Position numbers and translations under genes: made by a program. A DNA stretch of 64,000 nucleotides from Himantopus leucocephalus (taxonomy: Eukaryota; Chordata; Aves; Charadriiformes; Recurvirostridae): assembly GCA_003993805.1 (NCBI GenBank), contig RSEF01000001.1, positions 69,671,228 to 69,735,227 on the forward strand. Direction: 5' to 3'. Each line of letters starts with the position of its first letter. Position 1 is the stretch's first letter. The notes under the pieces are model-generated. The model had not been told where the DNA came from, made no database searches, and saw only the letters and a program-made list of their open reading frames with translations. This document shows, piece after piece, positions 24,276 to 38,100 of the stretch.

Positions 24276-27200
24276 TATCTTTTAATTTGGTATCGGAATC
24301 TGCTCGAGAAGTGTAACTAAAATAGAGATGAGTTACGATCGAAAGAAATGACACAAGCGAGGGCTGGGAGGAAGGAACGAGACGTACGGTACCAAGGCAG
24401 GGAGCTCTCTGAACCGAGCTGATCTCTCCTATCACCTCAGGATAGTTCAGAGCGAGAGCCTTGGCTCCCTGTACAGCACGGAAAATTCCAGGGGCTGGTT
24501 TCCCCTAAGAGTTAAGGCTCATGTTGTAAATGCAGTTTCCCCTCTCTCCCTGCCACACTCGACAAGGCTTGGCCATGAGCTGAAGCACAGGAGAGATGCA
24601 GATCTTGGGTGAGGCTCCCAACTGGGCTTCCGCTCCCTGGGAGCTCCTTGGGTCCCTTCGGAGCCTCCACAGTGCCTTTGCCTCCTGGTTATGCAGGACC
24701 AGCCACATGGCTCCCACATCCCCCCCGGGGGCTGCTCAGTCACGCAGGGAGGGAGCTGAAACACGGCACCTCTCCCCATGAGTCTGGTGCACCCTCCGTC
24801 CCCCCACAGCCTCCCTCTCCCGCAAAGGCGGGGGACCTCACCTGAGTCCTCGCTGGATGGGTGTTCGAACCCCTGGGCCGTGACAGACCTTCAAAATGAC
24901 ATGACGTTTTGGCATGTCAGACGTCTGCATGACCAATTCTTCTACCTAACTGCGAAGAGGGCACAAGGGCAGGTCCCAGCCCCGTTACTCCGGTAAGGTC
25001 AGACAGCTCTGCATCTGACACACCGTGCGAGCGGAGCAGGGCCACCTGGGCCAGCGTGCCTCACCGCTTTGTGCTCTGCATCACCACCCCATCACGTAGA
25101 TGTGATAACTACCTCAGAGGGACATGCATGGCCGGATGAGATCTTAAGACAAGCGACCTCGCAGCCCCGTCCCTGGCACGAACATTTTGCTCCAGGCACG
25201 ACGTGGCTGACCACAACCCCCTCCATCCTCAACAGATTTTGGTAGGTGAGCCAGGGGAGGTAACAGCACTTCTGTTTTTTCACAGAAGACAAAGCTGCGG
25301 AAGACACTGATTCCCATGGCAACAAAGGCAGAGAAGAGGTGGCCCAAGATGTGATTTGCTGTCACCATACCCACCTCGCGGCAGATAAGGACAAGTGATA
25401 GCTCTGAAAGGAGCTGTTTCCATGGGACCCTTCCCAGCAAGCGCACACGATGACAGCCCAACCGTCTGCCACAGCTTTTTCAGTGTCGAACAGGTCTGAC
25501 TGGTAGAGAGCAGCAAAGGCAGCCTGCCTCCCTCTCATCCTCTCCGGAGGAGTGGTGCCCTCCTCACTCCCTTGAAGCCTGCCTAACCCTGAACAAGCTA
25601 CGCTGCTGCTCGCTAATCCACTTACCCAGGCAATTACACTGGGACAGCAGCCTGCAGAGAGCCACGCTCAACTTCTCAGCTAAACATCATCCTGTGTTTT
25701 TTTTTTAACCCATGGAGCACTACCTTAAGCTATGTTGAAAGCTCCTTACAGAGCACACATTTATGCTTCGGTAGTGTGTGCGTTTCCTTCCGACACTTTC
25801 ATTTATCATATCTCTCCCCTCCCACCCCTGCCCCTTCAGTTCCCCAGGGAAAGTTAGTGAATTTATGCAGGAACAAAGTCACCTTGAGCTTTAATCCACA
25901 CCCTAGCAGAAGGACTACGTCTGTCTGCAATCACATCCACCCACTCTGCAACTGCATTACAATGCTCACTTTGTTAGCACAGAAAATACTGTCTCCTTTT
26001 CTAGTGCTGAAGACAAGCTACCACAAAGGCTGGGGCAAAGAAAACGGACTGGGTACAGAAGAGGGAGGAATCCGGCCCCGCACATTTGAGACTGAACAGG
26101 TAACCTGAGGTGAAACAGTGGAAGTAGGAAGAAAAGAGCAAGTCTGCCAAACCAAGACCTTGACTTATGATACACCCCCCCAAAGTGACTCCCTCTCCCT
26201 TCCTGAGAAGAGAAGGCATCTGAGAAAACTGCAGTCAGCGAAGTCACGGAAGACAGGCAGAGATCCTCATCCAACTGACGGCAAAACAGCAGCCAAAGCA
26301 AGTGGCAAAGTACAGCAGAACCAGGCGCATAAAGCAATCTGGATTTTGCGATCTGGGAGCAAAGGCCAGAGTCCCTCAGAACCAGGGTGGCACCCAGCTG
26401 CTGGGGCTATGGCTCCACGTTCTCCCCATGTCCTCCTCCTTCCCTCAGGGAAACCAGCCCTGACACTGCCTGAGCACGCAGAGCCAAGATGGTGTTTCAA
26501 AAAGGGCCTGGGAGTTCCAGTAGCCCAGAATGGCATCGCAGATGTGCCGAGACACAAAGCTAAGCAGTGAAAAGCCACCTCCAGCCCTGCACACAGCCTC
26601 ACCTGACGTTTCGGAGGTGTGCACTAATTCGGAAATCACTTGAGCTGGCGCAACGCTGACGCATGCCTGCTGTTGCATGCAGGGCTCCCACCTTTGCGTC
26701 TCTCCTCGCATAACAGCTCCTTTGCATTCAACAGCAGGAACCGCAGCCGCCTGTTGCCATCTGTCCTACTTGTTGCCATGCCATGACAAGCAGTCCTGGG
26801 ATGAACCTGCTTCTGACTGGAAGAAACGAAACATTACTATTCCCAGAAAGATGCAAGAGTTACAGCAGAGGGCAAGGAGGTGGAAGAAGAGGTGAACGGA
26901 TAGTGGAGCCAGTCCCGACGAAACTGCCTCTTGGATACTCCCATCCTTCTGGCTGAACAGCGCTGTCAGCTGTTACCCAATTGCTTTGTCATCTTTGGCA
27001 CTCGCTGCAGGCAAGTGCCAGCTTTTGTCAGCCTAACGTCGCTTTTCTCTGCCAAGCAGCCCAGAGCAGATGAGAGAGTTTCTGGAAACTGGTCCCACCT
27101 GACAAATGGGGAAAAGGAGTGAGGATGTAGGTCTCTGGGTGTAGGAGCTCTCTGAGCTAGCGTTGGAATCCAGGAGCCCAGAGGAATCAACCCATCGTGA

Positions 27201-29090
27201 ATCCCCAATAGTTTGCTTACTGCATTATAAAGAAAGATGATTTAAGTAGCACCTCTGAGTAATCTCATCCTCATCTGCTGTCACTCCACGGGTACACTCC
27301 GGATTATATCCTTACTTATGCGGCCCACAAGGACAAGAGGTGGCGGTGTATGGATTTCCTGTCCTTGGCAACTGAGCAAGAACACTAATGGACACAGACT
27401 TCACCAATTCACCTAGATGTTCATCAACTGCCATCTGCTGCTTTAAAACTATTCCAAAACAAGACAGGTTGTCCCCAAACAGTTTACATGAGCTTCTGTA
27501 ATCTTAGTAGAAATCTTCCTTCTCCTGGCAGTAATCTTAAACCCAATGAGAGCGCCACAAAGCTCGCTTTCTGCCCTTGTGCTCCAGGAGGACATTGTGG
27601 TTTGCCCACTGCATCTGTTTTCATAGACACCTACGCACTGTTGCAGAGGTGGTCAGAGATATTCCCAGAGGACCTCTGGGGATCCAGACGTACGCAGACA
27701 TAATCACCAGTGCAGGAGAACCAAAAGGAACATTCACAGCAATTGCCCGAATTATTCTTCTTTGCTTTACAGTAAATATTCATCTAAGCAACTCTCATTT
27801 ATGAAAGGCTTTAATAGAACCAAGATGCTTTCATGGGCCTGTACGTAACACCCTGCCAGATCCAACCCCACAAAATGGTTTAAGAGCTTGTGTTTACAGC
27901 CTTCGGAGAACGGTAGGCTGTTTACTAAAAGGATTAGATAAGGCTTGACAAAGATGTAGGAAGGCGGGCATGCTGTGCCTTAGAAAACTTTTGCAATACA
28001 GAACCCAAAACATCCCTGTCGGCACTTTCAGTTAGAAAAGAAGGAGGGAAAAACTGCAAACAGGTTTGGCAGAGCACTTTGGCCACCGCTGGATAGAGGA
28101 CAAAATTACAGAAGGGTAACTGATCAGTGGCCGTGGCCGAGACGTCCCTGAACAGCCAGTGCTTTTACTGGTGAGATCTGTGGGACTATCTCAAAATAGA
28201 TACTTTCTCCTTTTATCTCAGGGAGACAACAATAACCCTTAAAACACGCTGCTGCTTCTCCTCCCACTTTCCTGCGGAAAGGAAAGCTGCTTTTCTGGAT
28301 TTGGTGAGGACAAGAAGCTCAGGCGCTCTCTAAGCAGCTCGGCACTTAGAGCAGAAGCCCAATTCTTCCTCCTTTGGAGCACACTGCGATAACTGTCATC
28401 AGGCAGACTTACTTGCCACTGGTTCTGAGAAAACCAGAGCGCAGTAGAGTTGCTCGTAGGGCATCTGTTGCAGGGACCTCCCTTGATATGGAAAAGCATT
28501 ATGGGGCTGAGGCACACCTTTTCTTTCATAACCAATTTGGTCAGACAGTCTGTCACATCCTGGGCTACAGCCAAACACCCACAGATCAGTTCCTAATGCG
28601 CTTCCTTCGCACTCTGAAGTTAAGTAATTCCGGCACTTCGGCTTGCCCAAACACTGGGCTCTGGAGATGGCAGTCCCAGTGGTGGCGATGGGGACTGCTA
28701 CTATCAGTATTTTCAAACAGACACTTGAGCAAAGCTCTACTCCTTAGAGTACTTCCAGAGTAGGCTGGAGAGTTCCTCATGAGTAAGGGGGGGCGGAGGG
28801 GGGGGGAAGTGACAGAAAAGGGGTAAAAATAGGAATTGTTACTTTTCTTGAGGAATAGCATCATCGCACCACCAAACAACTTGGAGTTGAGGGACCAGAA
28901 CCTGCAGGCATGGGGGTTTCTCCAGCAATCCAGTATTGTGCTAAACTCCAAATTTACGGTAAACTATAAAACACAAACACAATTACAAAGTTCCCTGCTG
29001 TGTCCATTTAAACACAGCTAAGCGTAGGTGTGGATTTGTGTTTAAAGAGACAAGCCACAGGAGAGAAGGCACAGCAGGGCCAGCAGCCAC
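24276..29090. other. Intergenic, no gene recognised
   Basis: I see no supportable coding gene or RNA gene. A GTTCGAACCC near 24864 resembles a tRNA B box, but no A box or cloverleaf accompanies it. A weak old SINE-like patch is listed separately at 27095-27190. The rest is ordinary unique sequence. Confidence 0.5.
27095..27190 (-). mobile_element. Weak MIR-like SINE relic, antisense
   Basis: In plus-strand reading, 'ctgacaaatggggaaaagga' followed about 60 nt later by 'gttggaatccaggagcccag' resembles the 'acagatggggaaactgaggc ... ctggaacccaggagtcctga' order seen when MIR-type SINEs lie on the minus strand. The middle is degraded. Confidence 0.35.
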
Positions 29091-32012
29091 ATGGCATGTT
29101 TAATTTCAAAGAAAGTACACCTGACTTCTACATGCAGATCAGCAAATAAATAAATAAAACCAAGTATATGTCCTGGCTTCTTTATTTAAGACCATTAATT
29201 ACACCGTTATGGCCATCTCTGTTAGGGAACTCTCACAAAGCTTCTTGTGAGAGTGCTCAGGAAGACTGCTAAACCGCAGCATTCAGGAACATGGTCCCCT
29301 TTTAGGTTGGGATGAGGGTTTGGTTTGAGCGACAGTCAGGGCTCAGGTCTTCACAGCAGTCGAGTGAAAAGCTGCTGTTAGAGCCAGACCTATAATGAGG
29401 AGGAAGAGAAGGACGCTCAGCAGAATCACGTTGAGAAGAGTGGAATAAAGCACAGGGAATAATTAGCCCAGATCAAGTCAAAGTAAGTTTATTCATGTGA
29501 GATCAGTCTGGACATGATCAGATTGAAAACCTTTCTCCATCTGAGCACCTTGAGGAAATACACAGAACCAAAAATCCAGGATAACAACAACAACAAAACA
29601 ATCCCGAAGCCATAGGCACGCCTAGCTAATTGAGGGTGGCCTCAAAGCACCGCCGCACACTTATATGCGAGCTGCTGGGCAGCTTGTGTTTGCAGCGCTC
29701 ACAACGCATCTGACACTTCTCAAGAGGGGACAGAACTGTTTACAGGAAACCATTTGTCACAGGGGCCTGCCTCTCCTCCCCCCACCCCTGGCCCCTGCGA
29801 CGTCCCTTTCCCACCCCACCTTTCATCAGAAGCTTATCTAGCGCCTAGACGGCCCGGCCAAAAAGCCCATCCACGTTGGAATTTGAAACCACAGATTCTC
29901 AGACACCGTGGCTGGGGCAAACGGTGCCACCATCAATTTTAGAACTAAATTTCAGGGAGTTTTGATTCTATTTGTACAGGGGCTAATGAGTAGCTTGGGA
30001 TGCGAACACTAACCCCAGGGCATAATTCTGAGAACAGGATGATAGATTCTCAGTCTCCTGCTCTAATTATACAGGCAAAAATTGGAATGGGAATGAGAAG
30101 AGACAAGAACAGGATTTAGGTCCCTCATCAGCTTAATGGCATCTCTTTCCCAAGCACTGAAATTTTTCGAGGGTTAGCAAAAGATGCAAGAATCACCTCC
30201 ACCAAGAAAGAAAGAGACTCTCAAAAAAAAAAGTATAAAATGGAGCAACTGAGTTTCACAGTAAGCAAAGCTGTGCACAGAACCGTCACTGCAGAAGCAG
30301 CAATCACCAACCAACCGTTCAATACAGTAGAACTGTAAGGCACTAATAATGTTCCACTCATTACAATCAACACGACTAAAAACTGACATTCATAAATTTA
30401 AAAAAAAAAATAAAATCACTGTACATTTTAAAAAGGCAACTTTTCCCATTTAAAAAGTTTCAAATTTTCAGCTCCAAGAATTTTCCTGCCCCCAACCCCA
30501 TCCAGGCATCACTGACTAGTTAGATTGAGTGTTTGATCAGAAATTCTGCTGGTTAACACATACATAAGCAGAAAACAATTTGTTAAGAAGTTACTCGACA
30601 ATCCCATTAACATCGCCAACAAATGTTAGAGGTGTCCGGCGGTCACCCTGCTTACCGCAGTACTGCAAAATACTCAAATGCCACCATACTAAGTGCAGTC
30701 ACGTGTTTTTAGTGCTGACTTGCATCTACCTTTCTCTTCAAGCCCACAGAGGATGTGGAGTCTCCTTCTCTGGATATATTCAAAACCCGCCTGGATACGT
30801 TCCTGTCCAACCTGCTCTAGGTGAACCTGCTTTGGCAGGGTGGTTGGACTAAATGATCTCTGAAGGTCCCTTCCAACCCCTACCATTCCATGATTCAAGA
30901 TACAACTCAAACTTTAAAACCTTGGAGCTTGAGGTCCCCTACGCAGCCACAGGCAGAGGAGCACAGGGGAAGACAGCAGCACTTGCTCATCGATGCTATT
31001 CCACAAGTATGCTTCAGTCCCTGTCTGGAAGCCCATGTCTGAGAGCGACCAGGTCCCTTAAATTCCTTTAATTCCGTTCTGGTTCTCCTTTGCTGGAGAT
31101 GAGCAATTGCCCAATGAGTATGAAATCAGTGACACCAGCTTCCCTCAGAGGGTCACCCGACAGTCCCATTTTGGTCAGTATTTGATCAGAGTTCAAATAA
31201 AGCAGTAGTGAAAGTATTTGTGACCCATTACTGACCCCCAAAGCCATTGAAGGATCCTTTAGACACAAAGGATCTATTAAGGCTTATTCTCAGAGATCAC
31301 AGTAAAGTATTGCACGCTATTTGCCTGCTTAAATAGTTAAAAACCGAAATCTCATTTCCCAGAGACTAGTAATATTATTATTAAAAATGGTAAAAACAAA
31401 TATGGAGGTAACTTCTCCATGTAAATCTACTGGAATACGTGACAGTTAATAGCTAGGGATAGCAGAGGTCTGTCTGTGCTGAGATTTAGCAACAGCATTT
31501 TTTAAACAACTGAACAGTGCAAATTCCAAATAATTTTTGCCCTTTCTCAAAGCTATAGCGATCGTAAACTGACTACCCATGAAATGCACTGTATGATTTC
31601 ACCGGCCAAACAGAGCATCAAAATTCATTGCAAGACAGCCTCTCCACTGTCAGTTTTAAACAGTCGACCTTTGGTCAAGACATCCAGAAATAAATAAGAA
31701 AGAGTATAGCAGTGAGACCACCCAACAGAAGACCCTAGTGTGACTGCTGATGTGGAAGAGTCTGGTAGGCCGGGACAATCCGCCAGTCCCGTGGATTGTC
31801 TAGCTTAGGTCAGCAGCTCCGTGATGCGGGTGGTCTCGGGACGGGTATTTGGTACTTCACTATTGAGCTCGCATAGGCAGGTCAATCAAGTCTTGCAGAG
31901 CCATTTTGAATTAGTCCAAACCTGGAGGACGTAAGAAACAAGTCTCCCAGAGTTTTGATTAGTGTCCCAGCTGTCAGGTCCACACAACAGTCCTTCCAGA
32001 GGTAAGCAGAAG
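29091..32012 (-). other. SLC37A3: SLC37A3 3' UTR and downstream flank
   Basis: Sequence immediately left of the SLC37A3 stop codon (32013-32015) is its 3' untranslated region on the minus strand. The cleavage site cannot be fixed from sequence. The first minus-strand hexamer of AATAAA/ATTAAA type is ATTAAA at 31067-31072 (giving a UTR of about 0.95 kb); canonical AATAAA signals lie much further on, at 29488-29493 and 29181-29186. A sense CR1 fragment at 30741-30897 lies between these, so if the distal signals are used the CR1 would be inside the UTR. Confidence 0.5.
30741..30897 (+). mobile_element. CR1 LINE 3' fragment
   Basis: It matches the CR1 3' region, with 'ggatgtggagtctccttctc', 'caaaacccgcctggatacgt', 'gacta aatgatctctgaaggt' and 'cccttccaacccctaccatt', ending in a degraded 'ccatgattca'. 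It is in the sense orientation, that is, antisense to SLC37A3. Confidence 0.92.
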
Positions 32013-32105
32013 TCACTCAGCCAGCATTCGCAGGCGCCGCTCATGCAGAAGCAATTTGATCTCCCTCACTATCAATGGTGAAATGAACAGGATTGTTGAA
32101 CTCGT
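32013..32105 (-). CDS. SLC37A3: SLC37A3 last coding exon (residues 472-501, stop)
   Basis: Acceptor 'cttcttttcacag' precedes the exon in the minus reading. It encodes the last helix end (about 'ILFISPLIVREI') and a short basic cytosolic tail ending in TGA at 32013-32015. The tail diverges from the human sequence but has the same length class. Confidence 0.93.
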   Translation of the reverse strand, partial: TSSTILFISPLIVREIKLLLHERRLRMLAE

Positions 32106-35100
32106 CTGTGAAAAGAAGCATATCCAGGACAATAAGCACAGAGCAACCATAGCTGCAGCCACCCTGCGCTCCAATGTCCGTTCAAGGCTTCCCCAGAAAG
32201 ATACAGGCTGAGAGAAGCAATGACAAAAGTGGCACAGTGGACAGAAGGACTGAGCTTGCAGGAAAGCTCATACAATTTCAGCTGTCATGATCTTCTTTTC
32301 ATAAAGAAGATGAGCTCTTCACCTCCTCAATGGCCTTCCTCCTGGCCACCTCTGCTGCTTACCAATGTGGCCTTTTCCCATATCAGCACAGATGCAAAGA
32401 CAATTCCTGGCACTTCCAGCAGGGAAGAATAGGTGAATTGTACAGCATTCACCACTGTGGCAATGCAGAGGACACCAGAGCCTGAACAGTCTTCTCCCCC
32501 AGTGGCATACCACGGGAAGGCATTTTCATTTTATTTTCAAGATCCTCATCACTGCTCCCACTAATCCTCAAGGGCTAACAAACAAGCAGCTTAACTTCAG
32601 CTCCCTGAAAATATCAGGAACTACGTATCATGGAGATGAAGGAGGAAAAACCCCGCCTGGGAAGTCAGTCAGGTGGTATGAGATTTGGGAAATGTGCATT
32701 TTAAGGCAAGTATTTTTGTGCCTCTGCCACAATCTCAGTTCCTGTTGGGCAGCATGACTTTAAAGGATCCAAAATGAACCCAGTTGATTTAGACACCCTG
32801 ATGCAAAGGCACACTACAGACAACTTTGAGAATGACATTAGAGTTCACTGCTGCAGAAATTAGACTGCATGTCTAAATCACAATTTTCAGGTTCTCACAA
32901 AAACTTTCTATTGCAAATTGAACTTTTGACAGAGTTTTTTAAAAAGGTGATTTCTTACCATTAGAATAAAGAAATAGAACACCCACATCCATCCCAGGTT
33001 CTCCTGGATCAAAGACACTAGATACTGAAAAGAAAGGGGAAAAAAATTAGTCAAACTGGGAAGATAAGCATGACTTTCAGGCATCGCTCTTTCATTTTCT
33101 AGAATTTGTGGGCTGTTAACACTCCATACAGAGCTGATCACAAAACCTTCCAGCTGATCTTTTCCTGTCAGAAGAGATGACTCAGGACAGCAGCCTTTCT
33201 GTACAAAACCCACAGTCTCAGCAAAGCAGAGATACCATCCTGAAGCTTTACAGTAATTCATAGCAGCATAAAGACAGAACAGAACTACAGTTTCAAAGGG
33301 TGACAAATTGACTCCGCTGAATACAAGGTTTTTGCACAGAACACTGGGACATAAGTGGATGTAAGTACTCTCAGAAGAACTAAAAGCTCTAGAATGGCTT
33401 ATAAATTACACAGGACGCATTTTCAAGAGCTGTGCAACCGCTAACTACTTAACCCTTCATCATAGGCAAGACACTTGAGACTACAGTCTGTTCTGAACTG
33501 CATCCTAGTTCAATAGGACTACACAGGCTACAAAAGAAAATGTATTCTTATTAGCAGATTTATATTCACATGCTGTACAAGGGCCTCCCTTCTTCTAATA
33601 TACCCACTACTGGGTACATTAGCGCAAAACAGGATCTGAATTTCTAAAATGTTCATTGTGCACTTGCTGTTATTCACACACCCCCAGAATGACATCATGG
33701 TTGTCTCTGTTGAAATAAATGCAATGTTAGAATGGGAGGCAGGTGGAATTTTTCAGAACTAAAGACCCAATTTTTATGATGATGTAAGTTTGAATGGTAT
33801 GTGTGGGGGAAGACAGAAATGCTGTAGACAATGTAAGAAGAACATTGAGTATAACAGTGCACTTTAAGATGTCCACAAAGCACTTGTAATTTTCCATGTT
33901 TAAAGGAGATAAGCAGCATCTTTCCTACGAAACAGACACTGAACGACTGTACTTATCAGACAAGCAGTGGCAAGTACAAATCCAAATCTCTTTCCAGAAA
34001 AGAAACGTGTATGCCTTGCTTGTGTCCTTGGTATTTTACCAGCAGTAGAGGACACCTGGAATAGAACTGGCTCTGATCTTTCTACTAAATCCTCCCCTCC
34101 CCAAAGCACCACTCTGGTCTTCCACATAGTTAATGCTTTATTTTGAGAAGAAAGAATGTCCCCCAGTGGGCACACTGTCAGCTTCCTTTTCTGCAACAGT
34201 GTAATCTTCAGACTTCTGGCAGCATACTGTAAGGGCTATCAAAGCAAGTGGTGCTGGATTTACAAGGTGTAAAAGACATCCATAGATAAAAAGCGGAACC
34301 ACAAATAAGACCAAATTTTAAATTACTTTATAAACACCGTAACATTCATAACAGGTATTCTAATTTTACTTGGTTATACAGCAAACTTTTCTGTAAGCAA
34401 AGGTTTTGCTATTACCTTTGAACAAAAAATCCCAAACAAACTTCAGAATATTTCATTTTCACTCTTTGTTAAGATGACCTTTACTTGAGTTTTGGAGTTC
34501 CAGATATGGTCTCTAAAATTCATTCAAATTATGAAAGTGCCATAACATTAACACTATGAATACTTATTTTAGTTCTTAATTAAATTGCTTGCACTGGTTT
34601 CTTAAATAAATAAATATATATTTAAAAAAAAAAACCAACAACCCTCTCTTTTTTTCTCTCTCCATGCAACTTTGGACTGAGGAATGAGCTAACATGTCTA
34701 ACCACAACAGACTCTGCCTCCTTCCCCAGACCTTGATTTTCCTTTGGTAGCCTCACCTGGCCCACTGCAGCACCAATACTGCCAGTTCCATCCACAATTC
34801 CCGTAACAGTTGCTAGAGCCTCACTGCTGCCTTTCACCAGATCCTGGCGTCCCAGGTCAGCAGAAATTGCAGAACTGATCATGTTAGAAGGGCCTCCGAT
34901 GAAAAATCCTGGAAATTCCAAGAAAACGGCCTTGGTTCAAAACAAGCATGATAACAGATTCTCAACAGAACATCTTTAAAACACAGATTTTCTACCAGGC
35001 AAAGCTCAGGAAAAGGCTTAAGTCCAGAGACAGTGATCACAGACTAATTGTAGGTAGAAGTGTACCCTCACAGCTGAAGCATACAGTCACGGCACACCTT

Positions 35101-38100
35101 GTGTACATGGAGGAAGCACACAGAAATTGCCAACAAGCACATTTTCATCCAACAGCAAAAACAAGGTAATTAGCTGTGGCACACTCTGCAAGAAGAGTCA
35201 GGACACACCAAACTGAATACAGAAAGCTACTTTTGAACAGCATGTATATACAAACCCTCAACACAAAGCAGATTTAGACACATTTCTACTTTGGAGTAGT
35301 ATACCCCCATGCTACTGCCTCAGCCTCCAGGGATTGGTGAAGGAGATGGAAGTGGAAAAAATGCAACAAGACAGAGAGTTCTGAAGTAAGAGTGTTTGAA
35401 AAGAAAGGCTCTATTCATGCAGGCTAATCTTAATTCCATAACACAGCATAGTATGTCTGGTAGCACACAAAGCTTGTGACCTCCCACAGTACACAGGGCA
35501 TTTGGGGTTTTGACAGACAAACACTCTCAAATTTGAGCTGCAGCTCATTATTTTGCCAAATATACACTTCCTCAGATACCAGATCACTGCTAAGTATTTT
35601 GGCATAAATCTGTCCTCTTCATACTGAGCCAAGGCAGACCTCTTTAGTTCCAAGCCATTATTCTATACAGTCTATATTCTATACCTCCCTCTGTAAGGCA
35701 GTCTTCCTACACCTGTATTCCCAAAGTAACAGAAATTGGGCCTCAGCTTTTACTCTTTCTGCAAAACCAGCAGAGATGGCAGCGCATGCAAATGCATTAC
35801 CATCAACTGAGGCTGGTGTTACTGATTTTTCTGCAATGTATATGTATGCCTATTAGCATAACAGTGGTATTTGGTAAGGTACCTGTAATTGCCATGATCA
35901 CAGCATTGATAGGTTTGCTGTTTGGGGAACCTGCAAGAGAAAGACCAGGTATGTGTAAATAAAAACAAATGAACTAGAGAAAGCCACTTAGGAAAAGAAA
36001 GAAGCATGCAAACATCCAGTTTCAACAGCCTGTTCAATTAGCTACATAGTGACAACAGTAACTTCTATTTGACTAGACTTTTACATAGATTAGTCTTACT
36101 GCAAAGGCATTTAGAGACTAAAGACCCAGAAGTTTCCGAACAGCACTTTACAGTAGAAAAGTCACCTTTGCCATAAAAATTGTGTGCCCTATTTCAATAT
36201 CAGATTTGCCTGGCTCTGGGTTCCAGCCTTTGTTATGCCTCTTTCTGTGACACACTGCTTGCGTTTACCCTCCTTGAAAGTCCATTTGAATAGTAAGAGA
36301 ATCCTCCCTCTGCCTCTCTAGGGAAGTTAGACTTAACTCAAACTCTCCCACCATAAAGTATTCAGCAGTTGAATCACTCCTTCCACTCCTTCTGAAGTTT
36401 GCAAAATCTTTTCAAAATACAGAGATTAGATCTGGAGCTAGTAATCCAGCAACTACCTAAACAATGCTGCTCAATAAAGTAAAAAATGCAAAACCCCAAA
36501 ATTTCTTCTTACAAAGTGTCGAACCAGAACATAAAGCCACGTTTGAGCATCTACAGGTTCCACTTGCCTTTCCAGGAACAGCATCATAATGCGTACACAC
36601 AGCTGGTTTTCCACTACAATCCCTCAGTGCTTTTCAGACACTGTCTTCCTTGATATCTCACTTCCAGGCATCACCTGAATTCTTTACTCACCGCTTCAAC
36701 TTAGGGCCCACACATGGTCAAGTTGCCATGCGTAAGGCAAGTTGCAGCCCTCTTCACACATTCTTAAGCCATTATTACTGTTATGTGAAACACACTATGC
36801 GCATAAAAAGGTTTCCTGGTTTGGCTGATGGAAATTAAATTATCACACTGCAGTAACTTTGTATTGCCTGTCTGAGCCTTCTGTATCTGGCTGAGCAGTA
36901 ACACACGGTGACTTAAGCACAGGACAACTGGACCTCTGGCTGCTCTGCTACCTAGTAAAAACTTCAAACTTTGTCAGCAATAATTTTATATTTGCTTCCA
37001 ATTCACTTTCAAAAGTAATGAGTTAGCACAAGAACCTACAAAACTCTACTGCCCAATCCGCTATTTAAATATTATGCCTTATTGACCTTACTTTGAGACT
37101 GTCTGAGTAAGCCATCATGCTTCTGAAAGGCACACTTTACTATTCATGTCCAGCTCTGGCAGCGATTTCTGTCCACAGATCTCAAAGTGCTCTATGAAAA
37201 GCCGGTCTGTATCACCACCCCGTTTTGGAGGAAGACACAGAGAAGTGAAATGACATCGCAGTGAGTTAAAGCACTCTGGTACCACAGAACACCATGTCTG
37301 AAGACACAAAACTGTTACCCTTAGAAAAGCTTCATAGATGTTTCACAGACATGAGATCTACCTGCCTCCTACTCAGTTTTCCTGACAGACTCCTTTCAAT
37401 ACCAATCACCGAGAACTATGTCTATTATAAAAGAGGCAGACACTCTTCAATTTCACCACTTACAGAAGCGTAAGTGGTGAAGTCCAAGAGCTTCTGCCTC
37501 TTTGTAGTGTATATATATACTCCAGCACAGATCTGTCCCCAGATTCTTTCACCTTACTGTAGGGATGCACCTGAAATTTCCTGCTCTGCCAGTTGTGGTG
37601 TTAATACAATGACAATGCCAAAAATCTCACTAACACTAGAGAAGGATCAGTACCATAACTCACCAGTACAGGGAAATCCAACCACTCAACTATTTTTTTT
37701 CCACCTCATTAACCAGAGAACAGATTTCTTTCTGTGCAGTGCCACACTTCAGGTGAAGTACACCAAAAGGCATCATCCTGATCCAGAAAGTTTCAAGACC
37801 AGAAAACATAAGTAGAACAGGCTGCGCTCTGCCTCTCTCTAAGAAGTACCGAATGAACCTCATTGCTGTGCAGCAAAGGCATACTCACGGCTGTATCCAA
37901 AAAGAGAGCCTACAGCAAAAAGCAGGCTAATTGCTAGCACTGGGGCTCTCTTCTGTAGTACATCAGAAATCAAACCCTGGATAGTCCCACCTGCAAACAA
38001 ATAAATCATTGTCAGGCTCAGGATGCTAACACCTTGAACAAAACTCATTTCACTGAGTGCAGTGGCATCTTGCCTTCTCATCAATACAGATTCTCTCAAA

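Noticed and set aside
24860..24875. tRNA B-box-like GTTCGAACCC
   Set aside because: There is no A box at the right distance and no cloverleaf pairing.
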